Of a DNA stretch of 64,000 nt, positions 42,323 to 50,969 are shown one piece after another; the first letter of the stretch is position 1; each line of letters starts with the position of its first letter. A program made the position numbers and the translations under genes. Origin of the DNA: Actinocatenispora comari. GTDB taxonomy: Bacteria; Actinomycetota; Actinomycetes; Mycobacteriales; Micromonosporaceae. The stretch covers positions 23,272-87,271 of the forward strand of contig NZ_BOPO01000075.1 of the NCBI RefSeq assembly GCF_017312725.1. The letters run 5' to 3'. The notes below the pieces were generated by a model. The model worked only from the letters and a program-made list of their open reading frames with translations. It made no database searches and had not been told where the DNA came from.

Positions 42323-42991
42323 TCAGCCGGTGTCGAACAGGCGGAGGAACGTCGCCGCCTCGACCGCGGCCCGGTCCTCGTCGCGGTCCGTGATCGCCTC
42401 GACCAGGCCGGTGTGGCTGAGGTACTCGTCCGGCCGCACCTCGCCGCCGACGCAGGTGTGCAGCACGTCCCGCAGCGCCTCGCCGAAGTCCGCGTACAGC
42501 TCGATCAGCATCGTGTTGTGCGAGCACGCGGCGACCGCGTGGTGGAACCGGGCGTCGTTCTCGACGAACAGTTGGGCGTCCTGGTCGGCCCACGCCGCCT
42601 CGCGCGCGGCGAGCGCCGCCCGCAGCGCCGTCAGGTCGTCCTCGGTACGCCGGCGGGCGGCCAGCCGGGCGGCCTCCACCTCCAGGCCGCGCCGCAGCTC
42701 GGTGGCGTCGCGCAGTTCGGCCCGGGCGAGCCGCCGGCGCACCGCGCCGACCAGCTCGTTGTCGGCCCGCACGTACGTACCGGCGCCCTGCCGGGACTCC
42801 AGCAGGCCGAGGTGGGCGAGCGCCCGGACCGCCTCGCGGAGGGTGTTGCGGCCCACGCCGAGCGCCGCGACCAGGTCCGGTTCGGTGGGGATCTTGCTGC
42901 CCACCGGCCACTCGCCCGACGAGATCTGCTCCCGCAGCTGCGCGATCACCTGGTCGACCAGGGGGGTACGGGCGGCGCTGTGCAGTGGCAT
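42323..42991 (-). CDS. FadR-subfamily GntR regulator
   Basis: 222 residues from ATG 42991, preceded by AGGAGG; a TTG three codons earlier is too close to it. GntR winged helix (LREQISSGEWPVGSKIPTE, LVAALGVGRNTLREAVRALA) and an all-helical FCD domain (FVENDARFHHAVAACSHNTML with metal-binding Asp/His positions). Divergent from the MFS gene across 42 bp containing a -10 TAGAAT (minus strand, 43025-43030) and the direct repeat GTCATCC, so it probably controls that transporter. Confidence 0.92.
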   Translation of the reverse strand: MPLHSAARTPLVDQVIAQLREQISSGEWPVGSKIPTEPDLVAALGVGRNTLREAVRALAHLGLLESRQGAGTYVRADNELVGAVRRRLARAELRDATELRRGLEVEAARLAARRRTEDDLTALRAALAAREAAWADQDAQLFVENDARFHHAVAACSHNTMLIELYADFGEALRDVLHTCVGGEVRPDEYLSHTGLVEAITDRDEDRAAVEAATFLRLFDTG

Positions 42992-43033
42992 TGTGCACAA
43001 CCTCCTGTCATCCAGTCATCCCATGATTCTACG

Positions 43034-44287
43034 ATGGTTCTCGTGCCGGAGACGACCCAGGACCAGCAGCCCGCCCGTACCGCGCCCGCCGGGGCCGGCG
43101 CGCACGAGCCCGGCCGCCGACGGGCCCGCTGGCTGATCGCCGCCGGCATCCTGCTCGTCGCGCTCAACCTGCGACCCGCCATCACCAGCGTCGGCGCGCT
43201 GCTCGACCAGTTGCAGTCCGGGCTGCACATGTCCGGCGCCACCGCCGGGCTGCTGACCACCCTGCCGGCACTGTGCTTCGGCGCGTTCTCCGGCCTCGCC
43301 CCGCGACTGGCCGCCCGGTTCGGGGCCGACCGGGTGCTGCTGACCGCGATGGCCGCACTCGTCGCCGGCCTCGTGCTGCGCCCGCTGGCCGGCTCGGCGG
43401 CGGTGTTCCTCGCCGTCAGCGTGCTCTGCCTGGCCGGCATCGCCGCCGGCAACGTCACCCTCCCGGTGCTGGTCCGCACGTACTTCCCGGAGCGACTCGG
43501 GCTGATCACTGGGCTGTACACGACGGTGCTCAACCTCGGCGCCGCGCTCGCCTCCGCGGTCGCGGTGCCGGCCGCCGAGGCGTCCGGCGGCTGGCGCAGC
43601 GGCCTCGCCCTGTGGGCCGCCATCGCGGTGCTCGGCCTGCTGCCGTGGCTCGGTGCGCTGCGCCGGCGAGGGGTCGAGGCGGCGGCCACCGCGCCGACCG
43701 GGCGGACGCCGACCGTTCGCCCGTCCCGTACCCGGTTGGGCTGGGCCCTCGCGGTCTACATGGGCACCCAGTCGCTGCAGGCCTACGTGGTGTTCGGCTG
43801 GCTGGCGAAGATCTTCGCCTCGGCCGGGTTCTCCTCGTCCACCGCCGGGCTGCTGGTGTCGCTGGTGGTGGCGATGGGGATGCCGATCGCGTTCTTCCTG
43901 CCCACGCTCGCCGGCCGGACCCGCGACCAGCGGCCGTACGTGGTGCTGCTGGTCGGCTGCTACCTGGTCGGCTACCTCGGGCTGCTGGTGGCGCCGCACG
44001 CCGGCGCGCTGGTCTGGGCGTTGCTGATCGGCATCGGCGGCGGCGCGTTCCCGCTGGCGCTGCTGATGGTCGGGCTGCGCGCCCGTACCCCCGCCGGTAC
44101 GGCCGGATTGTCCGGGTTCGTGCAGAGCATCGGGTACCTGATCGCCGCGGTCGGCCCGCTGCTGGTCGGCGTGCTGCACGACGCGACCGGCGGCTGGCTG
44201 GTGCCGATCGTGTTCCTGCTGGTGATGCTGGTACCGCAGCTGTTCGGCGGGCTGGTCGCCGGCCGCAACCGGTACATCGAGGACTGA
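43034..44287 (+). CDS. MFS transporter, CynX/NimT type
   Basis: 417 residues from ATG 43034 (GTG 43043 possible). Twelve hydrophobic segments; LLVALNLRPAITSVGALLD at the first helix and FPERLGLITGLYTTVLNLGAALASA at helix 5 (~155-180) are hallmarks of the CynX/NimT (cyanate/2-nitroimidazole transporter) subgroup. Real substrate unknown. Likely regulated by the divergent FadR-type protein. Confidence 0.9.
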   Translation: MVLVPETTQDQQPARTAPAGAGAHEPGRRRARWLIAAGILLVALNLRPAITSVGALLDQLQSGLHMSGATAGLLTTLPALCFGAFSGLAPRLAARFGADRVLLTAMAALVAGLVLRPLAGSAAVFLAVSVLCLAGIAAGNVTLPVLVRTYFPERLGLITGLYTTVLNLGAALASAVAVPAAEASGGWRSGLALWAAIAVLGLLPWLGALRRRGVEAAATAPTGRTPTVRPSRTRLGWALAVYMGTQSLQAYVVFGWLAKIFASAGFSSSTAGLLVSLVVAMGMPIAFFLPTLAGRTRDQRPYVVLLVGCYLVGYLGLLVAPHAGALVWALLIGIGGGAFPLALLMVGLRARTPAGTAGLSGFVQSIGYLIAAVGPLLVGVLHDATGGWLVPIVFLLVMLVPQLFGGLVAGRNRYIED

Positions 44288-44400
44288 GCGGCGCCGCCGG
44301 GCGTTCGGGCCGCCGGAATCGCTCTCAGACCGGTACTTTCGGGCGGATTCGGATGGCCGAACGGGTCGCACCAGGCGCGCAGGGGCAACCGGGTTTTCCG

Positions 44401-44406
44401 TAGGTT
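44401..44406 (+). promoter_or_regulatory. Putative -10 box upstream of mtrA
   Basis: TAGGTT, a common actinobacterial -10 form, lies 26 nt before the leader ORF and 97 nt before the mtrA start. The -35 region is not clear. Confidence 0.35.
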
Positions 44407-44431
44407 GGTCGGCTGATGAAACGATAGGGCC

Positions 44432-44506
44432 ATGAGCGATACGCAACGAGGCGGAGCGCGGCGGTGGGACTTCGGTCGGCGCGCAACGCGGTGGGTGTCG
44501 GCGTGA
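44432..44506 (+). CDS. 24-residue leader ORF overlapping mtrA
   Basis: ATG 44432 opens a 24-codon frame (starts MSDTQRGGARRW, ends RWVSA) whose TGA overlaps the mtrA GTG (GTGA, 44503-44506). It starts with an ATGAGCGA motif shared by intergenic repeats of this genome. It lacks a ribosome site, so it may be only a repeat; if translated, it would couple to mtrA. Confidence 0.4.
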   Translation: MSDTQRGGARRWDFGRRATRWVSA

Positions 44507-45192
44507 GGGCGCGAGTGCTGGTCGTCGACGACGACCCGGCGCTGGCCGAGATGCTCGGGATCGTGCTGCGCAGCGAGGGGTTCATGCCCTCGTTCGTGGC
44601 CGACGGTGAGCGCGCCCTGGCCGCGTTCCGGGAGACCAGGCCGGACATCGTGCTGCTGGACCTGATGCTGCCCGGGATGAGCGGGATCGACGTCTGTCGG
44701 GCGATCCGCGGCGAGTCCGGGGTGCCGATCGTCATGCTCACCGCCAAGAGCGACACCGTCGACGTGGTCCTCGGCCTGGAGTCCGGCGCCGACGACTACG
44801 TGGTCAAGCCGTTCAAGCCCAAGGAGCTGGTGGCCCGGATGCGGGCCCGGCTGCGCCGCGGCGAGGACACCGCGCCGGAGCTGCTCACCATCGGCCCGCC
44901 CGGCCGGCAGATCAGCATCGACGTGCCCGCACACACCGCCACCCGCAACGGCGCCGAGGTCAAGCTGACCCCGCTGGAGTTCGACCTGCTCGTGGCGTTG
45001 GCACGCAAGCCGCGACAGGTGTTCACTCGTGAGGTGCTCCTGGAACAGGTCTGGGGCTACCGACACGCCGCGGACACCCGGCTGGTCAACGTGCACGTGC
45101 AGCGGCTTCGGGCCAAGATCGAGCCCGACCCGGAACGTCCCGAGATCATCCTGACCGTCCGCGGTGTCGGCTACAAGGCAGGCACGGGGTAA
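44503..45192 (+). CDS. mtrA: Response regulator MtrA
   Basis: 229 residues from GTG 44503, the usual MtrA length; longer in-frame GTGs add a non-homologous stretch. Receiver domain: RARVLVVDDDPALAEMLGI, phospho-acceptor Asp in IVLLDLMLPGMSG, Thr/Lys switch in MLTAKSD and VVKPFKPKELVARMRARLR. OmpR winged helix: VKLTPLEFDLLVALARKP and HVQRLRAKIEPDPERPEII. Pairs with MtrB and LpqB downstream to control cell-wall, division and DNA replication genes. Confidence 0.96.
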   Translation: MRARVLVVDDDPALAEMLGIVLRSEGFMPSFVADGERALAAFRETRPDIVLLDLMLPGMSGIDVCRAIRGESGVPIVMLTAKSDTVDVVLGLESGADDYVVKPFKPKELVARMRARLRRGEDTAPELLTIGPPGRQISIDVPAHTATRNGAEVKLTPLEFDLLVALARKPRQVFTREVLLEQVWGYRHAADTRLVNVHVQRLRAKIEPDPERPEIILTVRGVGYKAGTG

Positions 45193-45296
45193 GGAACGAT
45201 GAGCGAGCGCAGCGGACGAATCGCGCGGACGGTGTCCCGTGGGCGCTCGGAGCGTGGCGGCGAGCGTGTCATGAGCGGGCGCGGCGGAGGGCGGAC
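45193..45296 (+). repeat. ATGAGCG-type repeats in the mtrA-mtrB spacer
   Basis: Two ATGAGCG units (about 45199 and 45270) with GC-rich GAGCG/GGCGG steps fill the spacer; a third similar unit starts at 44432. A related GAGCGAATC/GTGAGTGC stretch occurs near 63118-63250. These resemble the short dispersed repeats common between genes in Micromonosporaceae. Confidence 0.5.
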
Positions 45297-47039
45297 GTGA
45301 GTCTGCTCGACTCCGTGGTGCGGCGGGCACGGACGACCTTGCACCGGGCGGCACCGGGGCTGGGTCGGCGGGCCCGCCGGGCGGTGTCCCCGTGGCGCCG
45401 CTCGCTGTCGCTGCGGGTCGTGTCGATCACGTTGCTCGTCTCGTCGCTGCTGGTGGCCGCGTTCGGCTACTTCGTGGCGAAGCAGATCACCGCCGGACTG
45501 GTGGTGGCCAAGCGGCAGGCCGCCGTGCGCCAGGTGTCCAGCGGCGCCGGCACGGTGACGCAGCAGCTCGCCGCGCTGTCCGGCGCGCAGGACCCGCAGC
45601 TCGCCGCGAGCGTGCGCGACGTCGTCGTCAACCTCTACAGCGTGCCCACCCGCGCCGGTACCTACGAGGTCAAGCTGGTGCCCGACTCCCGCATCGACGT
45701 CGCGCCGTACGGCGGGCCCGCGGCCGACCAGACCAGGATCGAGGTACCGGCGGCGCTGCGCGACACGGTCAGCCGCAAGGGCGCCCTGGCGTACCAGTTC
45801 ACCACCGCGAACCCGGACGGCCAGGGCCGCCGGCCCTACCTCGCGGTTGGCGAGCACGTCGACGTCGGCTGGGGCGTGTTCAACCTCTACTACCTGTTCC
45901 CGCTGGACGACGAGGTCGCCGCGGCGAACCTGGTGCGCAACACGACGATCATCGCCGGGCTCGCGCTGGTGCTGCTGCTCGCGCTGATGGCGGCGATCGT
46001 GGCCCGGATGGTGGTGACCCCGGTGCGGGCCGCGGCGCGCACCGCGCAGCGGTTGTCCGCCGGGCTGCTGCACGAACGGATGGAGGTGCGCGGCGAGGAC
46101 GATCTCGCCCGGCTCGCCGCCTCGTTCAACCAGATGGCGAGCAACCTGCAGAACCAGATCGTCCGGCTGGAGGAGCTGTCCCGGCTGCAGCGCCGGTTCA
46201 CCTCGGACGTCTCGCACGAGCTGCGCACCCCGCTGACCACGGTCCGGATGGCCGCCGACATGCTCTACGCCGGCCGGGACGAGTTCCCGCCGGCCGCGGC
46301 CCGCAGCTCCGAGCTGCTCGCCGACGAGCTGGACCGGTTCGAGGCGCTGCTGACCGACCTGCTGGAGATCAGCCGGTTCGACGCCGGGTTCGCCGTGCTC
46401 GACGCCGAGGCGGTCGACCTGGTACCGATCGTGCAGCGGGTCGCCGCCGGCTTCGCCGTCCTGGCCGAACGGCTGCACGCACCGGTGCAGCTGCACACCC
46501 CGGACGGTCCGGTGATCGCCGAGGTCGACCCGCGCCGGGTCGAGCGGGTGCTGCGCAACCTGATCGGCAACGCGATCGAGCACGGCGAGCACCGGCCGGT
46601 GGAGGTCCACCTCGCGGCGGACGACCGTACCGTCGCGATCGCGGTTCGCGACCACGGCATCGGGCTGCGGCCGGGCGAGGAGAAGCTGGTGTTCAACCGG
46701 TTCTGGCGGGCCGATCCGTCCCGGGCGCGGCAGACCGGCGGTACCGGGCTGGGGCTGTCGATCAGCCTGGAGGACGCCCGGCTGCACGGCGGCTGGCTGG
46801 AGGCGTGGGGGGCGCCGGGGCAGGGTTCCCAGTTCCGGCTGACCGTGCCGGCCCGTGCCGGCGACCGGATCGTGTCGTCGCCGCTGCCGCTGGTCCCGCC
46901 GGACGCCGACGTGTCGCCGGCACCGCTGGCCCTGCCGGCCGGGCCGGCCACCGGCACGCTGGACGACGGGACGCCGTCCCTCGACCCGGACGCCGACCCG
47001 CTCACCGCCGGCAGTACCCGCGGAGGCGGCGATGAGTAG
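45297..47039 (+). CDS. mtrB: Sensor histidine kinase MtrB
   Basis: 580 residues, GTG 45297. Two transmembrane segments (~40-62 and ~215-240) flank an extracytoplasmic sensor; HAMP (VTPVRAAARTAQRLSAGLL), HisKA with SDVSHELRTPLTTVRMAADM (phospho-His in SHELRTPL), N box NLIGNAIEHGEH, G1 DHGIGLRPGE and G2 GGTGLGLSISLEDARLHGG. A Pro/Asp-rich tail of ~60 residues follows. Partner of MtrA. Overlaps lpqB by 8 bp. Confidence 0.95.
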   Translation: MSLLDSVVRRARTTLHRAAPGLGRRARRAVSPWRRSLSLRVVSITLLVSSLLVAAFGYFVAKQITAGLVVAKRQAAVRQVSSGAGTVTQQLAALSGAQDPQLAASVRDVVVNLYSVPTRAGTYEVKLVPDSRIDVAPYGGPAADQTRIEVPAALRDTVSRKGALAYQFTTANPDGQGRRPYLAVGEHVDVGWGVFNLYYLFPLDDEVAAANLVRNTTIIAGLALVLLLALMAAIVARMVVTPVRAAARTAQRLSAGLLHERMEVRGEDDLARLAASFNQMASNLQNQIVRLEELSRLQRRFTSDVSHELRTPLTTVRMAADMLYAGRDEFPPAAARSSELLADELDRFEALLTDLLEISRFDAGFAVLDAEAVDLVPIVQRVAAGFAVLAERLHAPVQLHTPDGPVIAEVDPRRVERVLRNLIGNAIEHGEHRPVEVHLAADDRTVAIAVRDHGIGLRPGEEKLVFNRFWRADPSRARQTGGTGLGLSISLEDARLHGGWLEAWGAPGQGSQFRLTVPARAGDRIVSSPLPLVPPDADVSPAPLALPAGPATGTLDDGTPSLDPDADPLTAGSTRGGGDE

Positions 47040-48975
47040 CCGGCGCCGCGGCCTGCTCGGCGCCACCCCGCGCCGGAGTCTCCTCGGCGCCGCCCCGCGC
47101 CGGAGCCTGCTCGGTGCCGCGCTCGCCGGGCTGCTGGGCGTGACGGTCACCGCCTGCGGGGTGCCGAGTTCCGGTCCGCCGGTGGTGGTGAAGTCGGCGC
47201 CGGTGGGCGCCGGCGACGACAACGTGCCGCAGGCGCCGCACCGCGATCCGCCGCCCGACCCGGCCACCGCGAGCGGCCCGACCGACCTGGTCAACCAGTT
47301 CTACGGGGCGGCCGGCTACGATCCGAGCCCGGACCAGCTGCGCGCCAACGTGACCCAGTTCTTCTCCGCGGACGCCCGGGGCCGGTGGCACCAGGACCCG
47401 GCCGGGCTGACCGTGGTGCGGATCAACACCAACACGGTCACCGCGCAGGGCAAGGACAGGCACGGCCGCCCCACCGCGACCGTGCAGGTACGCGGCGAGC
47501 TGGTCGGCACGCTGACCGACGACGGCTCGGTCGAGTCGCCGAGCCCGCACACCAGCCGGCAGTACCGGCAGGAGTTCCGGCTCGAGCAGTGGCCGACCGG
47601 GACCGGCGGCAAGGAGTGGTTGATCACCAACCCGCCGGACCACACGCTGATCTCCACCGAGGCGATGACCGCCGACTACACGGCCACCCCGGTCTACTTC
47701 GCCAGCCCGGACCACCAGTCGCTGGTGCCCGACCTGCGGTACGTGTCGAAGACGATCGCACCGGTGAAGGAGCGCACCATCCTGGTCGACTGGCTGCTCG
47801 ACGGCCCGTCGCGGTGGCTCGCCCCGGCCGTGGTCAACGACATCCCGGACGGCACCAAGCGGCGTGGCAACGTGGTCGCGCAGAGCGACAAGGACGTCGT
47901 GGTGGTCGATCTGACCAGCGAGGCGGTCGGCGCGAAACACCTGCTGACGATGGCCGCGCAGCTGGCCTGGACGCTGCGCGCCCGGGTGTCCCGGCTGCAG
48001 CTGCGGGTCGAGGGCAGGCCGTTCCCGGTGCCGGGCATCAGGGACGGCGGCAGCACGTTCGACACCGGTTCGCTGCGCACGTTCAACCCGGGCACCCTCG
48101 CCGCCAACTCCGGCGGGTACTACGTCTCGCACGGCATCGTGATCCCGGCGGCGAGCAAGCAGTGGTTGCCGGGCGTGCTGTCGGCCCCGGCCACCACGGG
48201 GCTCAACAGCGACGTGCAGCGTGCCGCGCTGAACGTCGACTCGTCCGCCACGGCGCTGGTGCGCAGCGACGACGACGGCCGGCCGGCGCTGTGGATCGGG
48301 CACACCATCGGGGACGCCAAGTCGACCGACGCCCGGTTCGTCCGGGCCGAGGGGCTCGGCGGCGCCACCGAGATCGGCCGCCCCAGCCTGCTGCCACACT
48401 CGTCGACCGCGCTGGTACCGGTGGACGGCAGCCTGCGGATGGCGACCGGCACCGGCCACACCGAGAAGGTGCCGTTCGCGCCCGGGTCGCCCGGGGGCGA
48501 GGTGACCGCAGTGGCGGTCTCGCCGGACGGCTGCCGGATCGCGCTGGTGCGCGGCGGGCACCTGTACGTGGCGCCGCTGATCCAGCAGGGCTCGGCGCTG
48601 TCGGTCGGCCGGATGCGCGCGGTGGCGAGCAGCTTCACCGACCTCAGCGAGGTCTCCTGGACCCAGGACGACGACATCGCGTTCGGCGGCCGCGGCTCGG
48701 TCGCCGCCGCCAGCGGGCAGTCCGGCGCGGTGCGTGGCGGCGCCTGGCAGTTCAGCCTGGACGACGTCTCGTCCGATCTGCTCACCGGCACCAGCGGGGA
48801 CCGCGTCCCGGAGTACGTCGCGTCCGGCACCACCGACCCGGCCCGCGGTGCCGCGCACGGCATCATCCTGATCTCGATCAACGGCAAGCTGTGGCAGCTG
48901 ACCGGCAACGAACTGGCCCCGCCGGACGGTGCCGCGGAACCGCCGCCGGGCACCGCCCCGTTCTTCCCGAACTAG
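47032..48975 (+). CDS. lpqB: Lipoprotein LpqB
   Basis: 647 residues from ATG 47032 behind GGAGGCGG; overlaps mtrB by 8 bp. The signal region contains two and a half 27-bp repeats (LLGATPRRS, LLGAAPRRS, LLGAA) before the lipobox ending TVTACG (Cys42). A GerMN domain (about 200-330; VKERTILVDWLLDGPSRWL, VVVDLTSEAVG) and a beta-propeller-like C-terminal part complete it. LpqB binds the MtrB sensor domain outside the cell and modulates MtrAB signalling. Confidence 0.93.
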   Translation: MSSRRRGLLGATPRRSLLGAAPRRSLLGAALAGLLGVTVTACGVPSSGPPVVVKSAPVGAGDDNVPQAPHRDPPPDPATASGPTDLVNQFYGAAGYDPSPDQLRANVTQFFSADARGRWHQDPAGLTVVRINTNTVTAQGKDRHGRPTATVQVRGELVGTLTDDGSVESPSPHTSRQYRQEFRLEQWPTGTGGKEWLITNPPDHTLISTEAMTADYTATPVYFASPDHQSLVPDLRYVSKTIAPVKERTILVDWLLDGPSRWLAPAVVNDIPDGTKRRGNVVAQSDKDVVVVDLTSEAVGAKHLLTMAAQLAWTLRARVSRLQLRVEGRPFPVPGIRDGGSTFDTGSLRTFNPGTLAANSGGYYVSHGIVIPAASKQWLPGVLSAPATTGLNSDVQRAALNVDSSATALVRSDDDGRPALWIGHTIGDAKSTDARFVRAEGLGGATEIGRPSLLPHSSTALVPVDGSLRMATGTGHTEKVPFAPGSPGGEVTAVAVSPDGCRIALVRGGHLYVAPLIQQGSALSVGRMRAVASSFTDLSEVSWTQDDDIAFGGRGSVAAASGQSGAVRGGAWQFSLDDVSSDLLTGTSGDRVPEYVASGTTDPARGAAHGIILISINGKLWQLTGNELAPPDGAAEPPPGTAPFFPN

Positions 48976-49068
48976 CTTCTCTACCACGCGCTGCTGCTGG
49001 CGGCGGGGTTGTCCACAGGGCTGTGCACGGCGCGCCGACCGGCGCCACCGGCGAGCGACGCTGGGCGC

Positions 49069-49923
49069 ATGCGTGCCGTGTTGACTGACCTCGTCGAGCT
49101 GGTGTTCCCGGCCGACTGCCCGGGGTGCGGTGCCGCCGGGCCGGCGACGCCGCTGTGCCGCGGCTGCGGCTCGATCCTGGCGCACTCGACGGTGCGGCCG
49201 ACCGCCCCCGATCCACCGCCGCCGGGGCTGCCACCGTGCCACGCGCTCGGCGCGTACCAGGGTCTGCTGCGCGAGCTGATCCTGTCGTACAAGGAGCGTG
49301 GCCGGCTGGGGCTCGCCGGGCCGCTGGGCCGGGCGTTGGCGGGGGCCGTGCGCACCGCGGTCACCGCCGGCACCGCGGCCGCCGCCAGTGCCGGGGTCAC
49401 CGCCAGCGCCGTGGACACCGCGGGTGCCGGCGTCGCGGCCGGCACCGGGGGCGCTGCCAGGCCGGCGGCCATCGGTGGTGCCGGGGTTGCCGCCAGCGCT
49501 GGGGTCGGTGCGGCGGCGCCGGTGGTGCTGGTGCCGGTGCCGGCGACCGGTGCGGCGGCCCGGGCCAGGCACGGTGACCACATGCTGCGGCTGGCCAGGT
49601 CCGCGGCCCGCTGGCTCGCGCGGGACGGGACCGCCGCCGTCGTGCGCCGGCCGCTGCTGGCGCTGCCGCGGGGTGCCGACTCCACCGAGCTGACCGCCGC
49701 GGCCCGGATCGCCCGGGCCGACCAGGCGTTCCGCCTTCGTCCGGGAGCGGTGCCGTCGGCCCGGGTCGGTCCGGTGGTGCTGCTCGACGACCTGATCACC
49801 ACCGGAGCGACGTTGGCCGGCGCGGCCCGGCTGCTGGGCGCCGCCGAGGTGCCGGTGACCGCGGCCGTCACGCTCGCGGCGACGCAGCGTCGCCACCCGC
49901 CCACCACCCACTCGACCTGGTAA
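49069..49923 (+). CDS. comF: ComF family phosphoribosyltransferase-like protein
   Basis: 284 residues. A zinc-finger-like N-terminus (CPGCGAAGPATPLCRGCGS), LGAYQGLLRELILSYKERGR, and the PRTase motif VVLLDDLITTGATLAGAAR. Between ~94 and ~150 an Ala/Gly-rich low-complexity stretch (AVTAGTAAAASAGVTA type) replaces the short loop seen in other ComF proteins. ComF helps DNA uptake in naturally competent bacteria; here its role is not known. The ATG may be leaderless (GACGCT 6 nt upstream). Confidence 0.9.
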   Translation: MRAVLTDLVELVFPADCPGCGAAGPATPLCRGCGSILAHSTVRPTAPDPPPPGLPPCHALGAYQGLLRELILSYKERGRLGLAGPLGRALAGAVRTAVTAGTAAAASAGVTASAVDTAGAGVAAGTGGAARPAAIGGAGVAASAGVGAAAPVVLVPVPATGAAARARHGDHMLRLARSAARWLARDGTAAVVRRPLLALPRGADSTELTAAARIARADQAFRLRPGAVPSARVGPVVLLDDLITTGATLAGAARLLGAAEVPVTAAVTLAATQRRHPPTTHSTW

Positions 49924-50289
49924 TTCACGGCGAATTAGCAGGTTGTTTCCGGGCCGGCGACCCTAGGCTGGAGGCTCCTGGCAGCACGCTCCGCAGCCAG
50001 CGCGCTCGGCCGGAACGCACACCCAGTGCGTCACCGGTGGGTGGGTCTGCGCCGATACGCGGGGGAGCGGTGTCGGTGCCCCAAAATCTCGCTGACCTTG
50101 GGGATGCCGAATCGAGACCAGGAGGTTACCGTCGGGTGCACCCGATGTGCTCGCACCGAAGCGAGAGGGAGGTCGACAGAGACGACAGTGCCGGCCGCCG
50201 CGAGGCCCGTGGGGCGCCGCCTTCGCCGGTCGGTACGCACAGCGTTGCGGGTCCGCCGTAACCCACTCGAAGACCGTGGGAGGTCAGGC
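49924..50289 (+). promoter_or_regulatory. hpf promoter and long structured leader
   Basis: TAGGCT at 49964-49969 is a good -10 box, with TTGTTT at 49943-49948 (spacing 15 bp). The ~310-nt leader contains a CCCCAA/TTGGGG hairpin (50079-50103), the perfect palindrome TCGGGTGCACCCGA (50132-50145) and a small ORF. Confidence 0.5.
50136..50261 (+). CDS. Possible 41-residue leader peptide upstream of hpf
   Basis: A frame opening at GTG 50136 (or ATG 50145) has AGGAGG at 50120-50125 at a workable distance and ends 28 nt before the hpf start. The product is Arg/Ser-rich (VHPMCSHRSEREVDRDD start) with no known domain. It may be a regulatory leader peptide rather than a functional protein. Confidence 0.35.
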   Translation: MHPMCSHRSEREVDRDDSAGRREARGAPPSPVGTHSVAGPP

Positions 50290-50904
50290 GTGGATGTTGT
50301 GATCAAGGGCCGAAACCTGGAAGTGCCCGACCACTTCCGCCAGCTCATCACCGACAAGATGAACAAGATCGGCCGGTACGACCCGAAGATGTTCGAGGTC
50401 GACGTAGAGCTGTCCCACGAGCGCAACCGGCGGCAATCCGGCCGCTGCCAGCGTGTCGAGATCACCTGCCGCTCGCGCGGCCCGGCGGTGCGCGCCGAGG
50501 CCTGCGCCGGCGACTTCTACAGCGCGCTGGACGCGTCGCTGACCAAGCTGGAGTCACGGTTGCGCAAGTCGGCCGACCGGCGCCGGGTGCATCGCGGCCG
50601 GCGTACCCCGGAGTCGGTGGCGGCAGCCACCGCGGCACTGGGCGCCGACAGCCCGGTGCCGGGTGCGGTGGCCGTGCTGGAACGCACCGACGAGTTGGCG
50701 GAGGTGGAGCACGAGCAGGGGCCGGGTCGCATCGTCCGGGAGAAGGAGCATCCGGCCGACCCGATGACCGTCGACGACGCACTGTTCCAGATGGAACTCG
50801 TCGGCCACGACTTCTACCTGTTCATGGACAAGGAGTCCGGTCGGCCGAGCGTGGTCTACCGGCGCAAGGGGTTCGACTACGGCATCCTTCGGCTGACGAG
50901 CTGA
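50290..50904 (+). CDS. hpf: Long-form ribosome hibernation promoting factor
   Basis: 204 residues from GTG 50290, with GGGAGG 6 nt upstream; the frame is open further 5' but homology starts at VDVVIKGRNLEVPDHFRQL. N-terminal S30AE domain (1-100; IGRYDPKMFEVDVELSHERN, ALDASLTKLESRLRKSADRR) and the C-terminal dimerisation domain (VDDALFQMELVGHDFYLFMD, VVYRRKGFDYGIL). The long form joins 70S ribosomes into inactive 100S dimers in stationary phase or stress. Conserved position between comF and secA. Confidence 0.95.
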   Translation: MDVVIKGRNLEVPDHFRQLITDKMNKIGRYDPKMFEVDVELSHERNRRQSGRCQRVEITCRSRGPAVRAEACAGDFYSALDASLTKLESRLRKSADRRRVHRGRRTPESVAAATAALGADSPVPGAVAVLERTDELAEVEHEQGPGRIVREKEHPADPMTVDDALFQMELVGHDFYLFMDKESGRPSVVYRRKGFDYGILRLTS

Positions 50905-50929
50905 GCAGACTCGGCACCTGATCGGATCG

Positions 50930-50957
50930 CGGCCCGGCGCCCTCAGGCGCCGGGCCG
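50930..50957. terminator. Convergent terminator after hpf, 12-bp stem
   Basis: CGGCCCGGCGCC (50930-50941) pairs perfectly with GGCGCCGGGCCG (50946-50957), loop CTCA, between hpf and the convergent GNAT gene. Confidence 0.85.
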
Positions 50958-50969
50958 TCACCGTCTGGG

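Noticed and set aside
47002..49911. 969-codon minus-strand frame opposite lpqB/comF
   Set aside because: Arg/Gly/His-rich shadow; lpqB and comF have clear homology.
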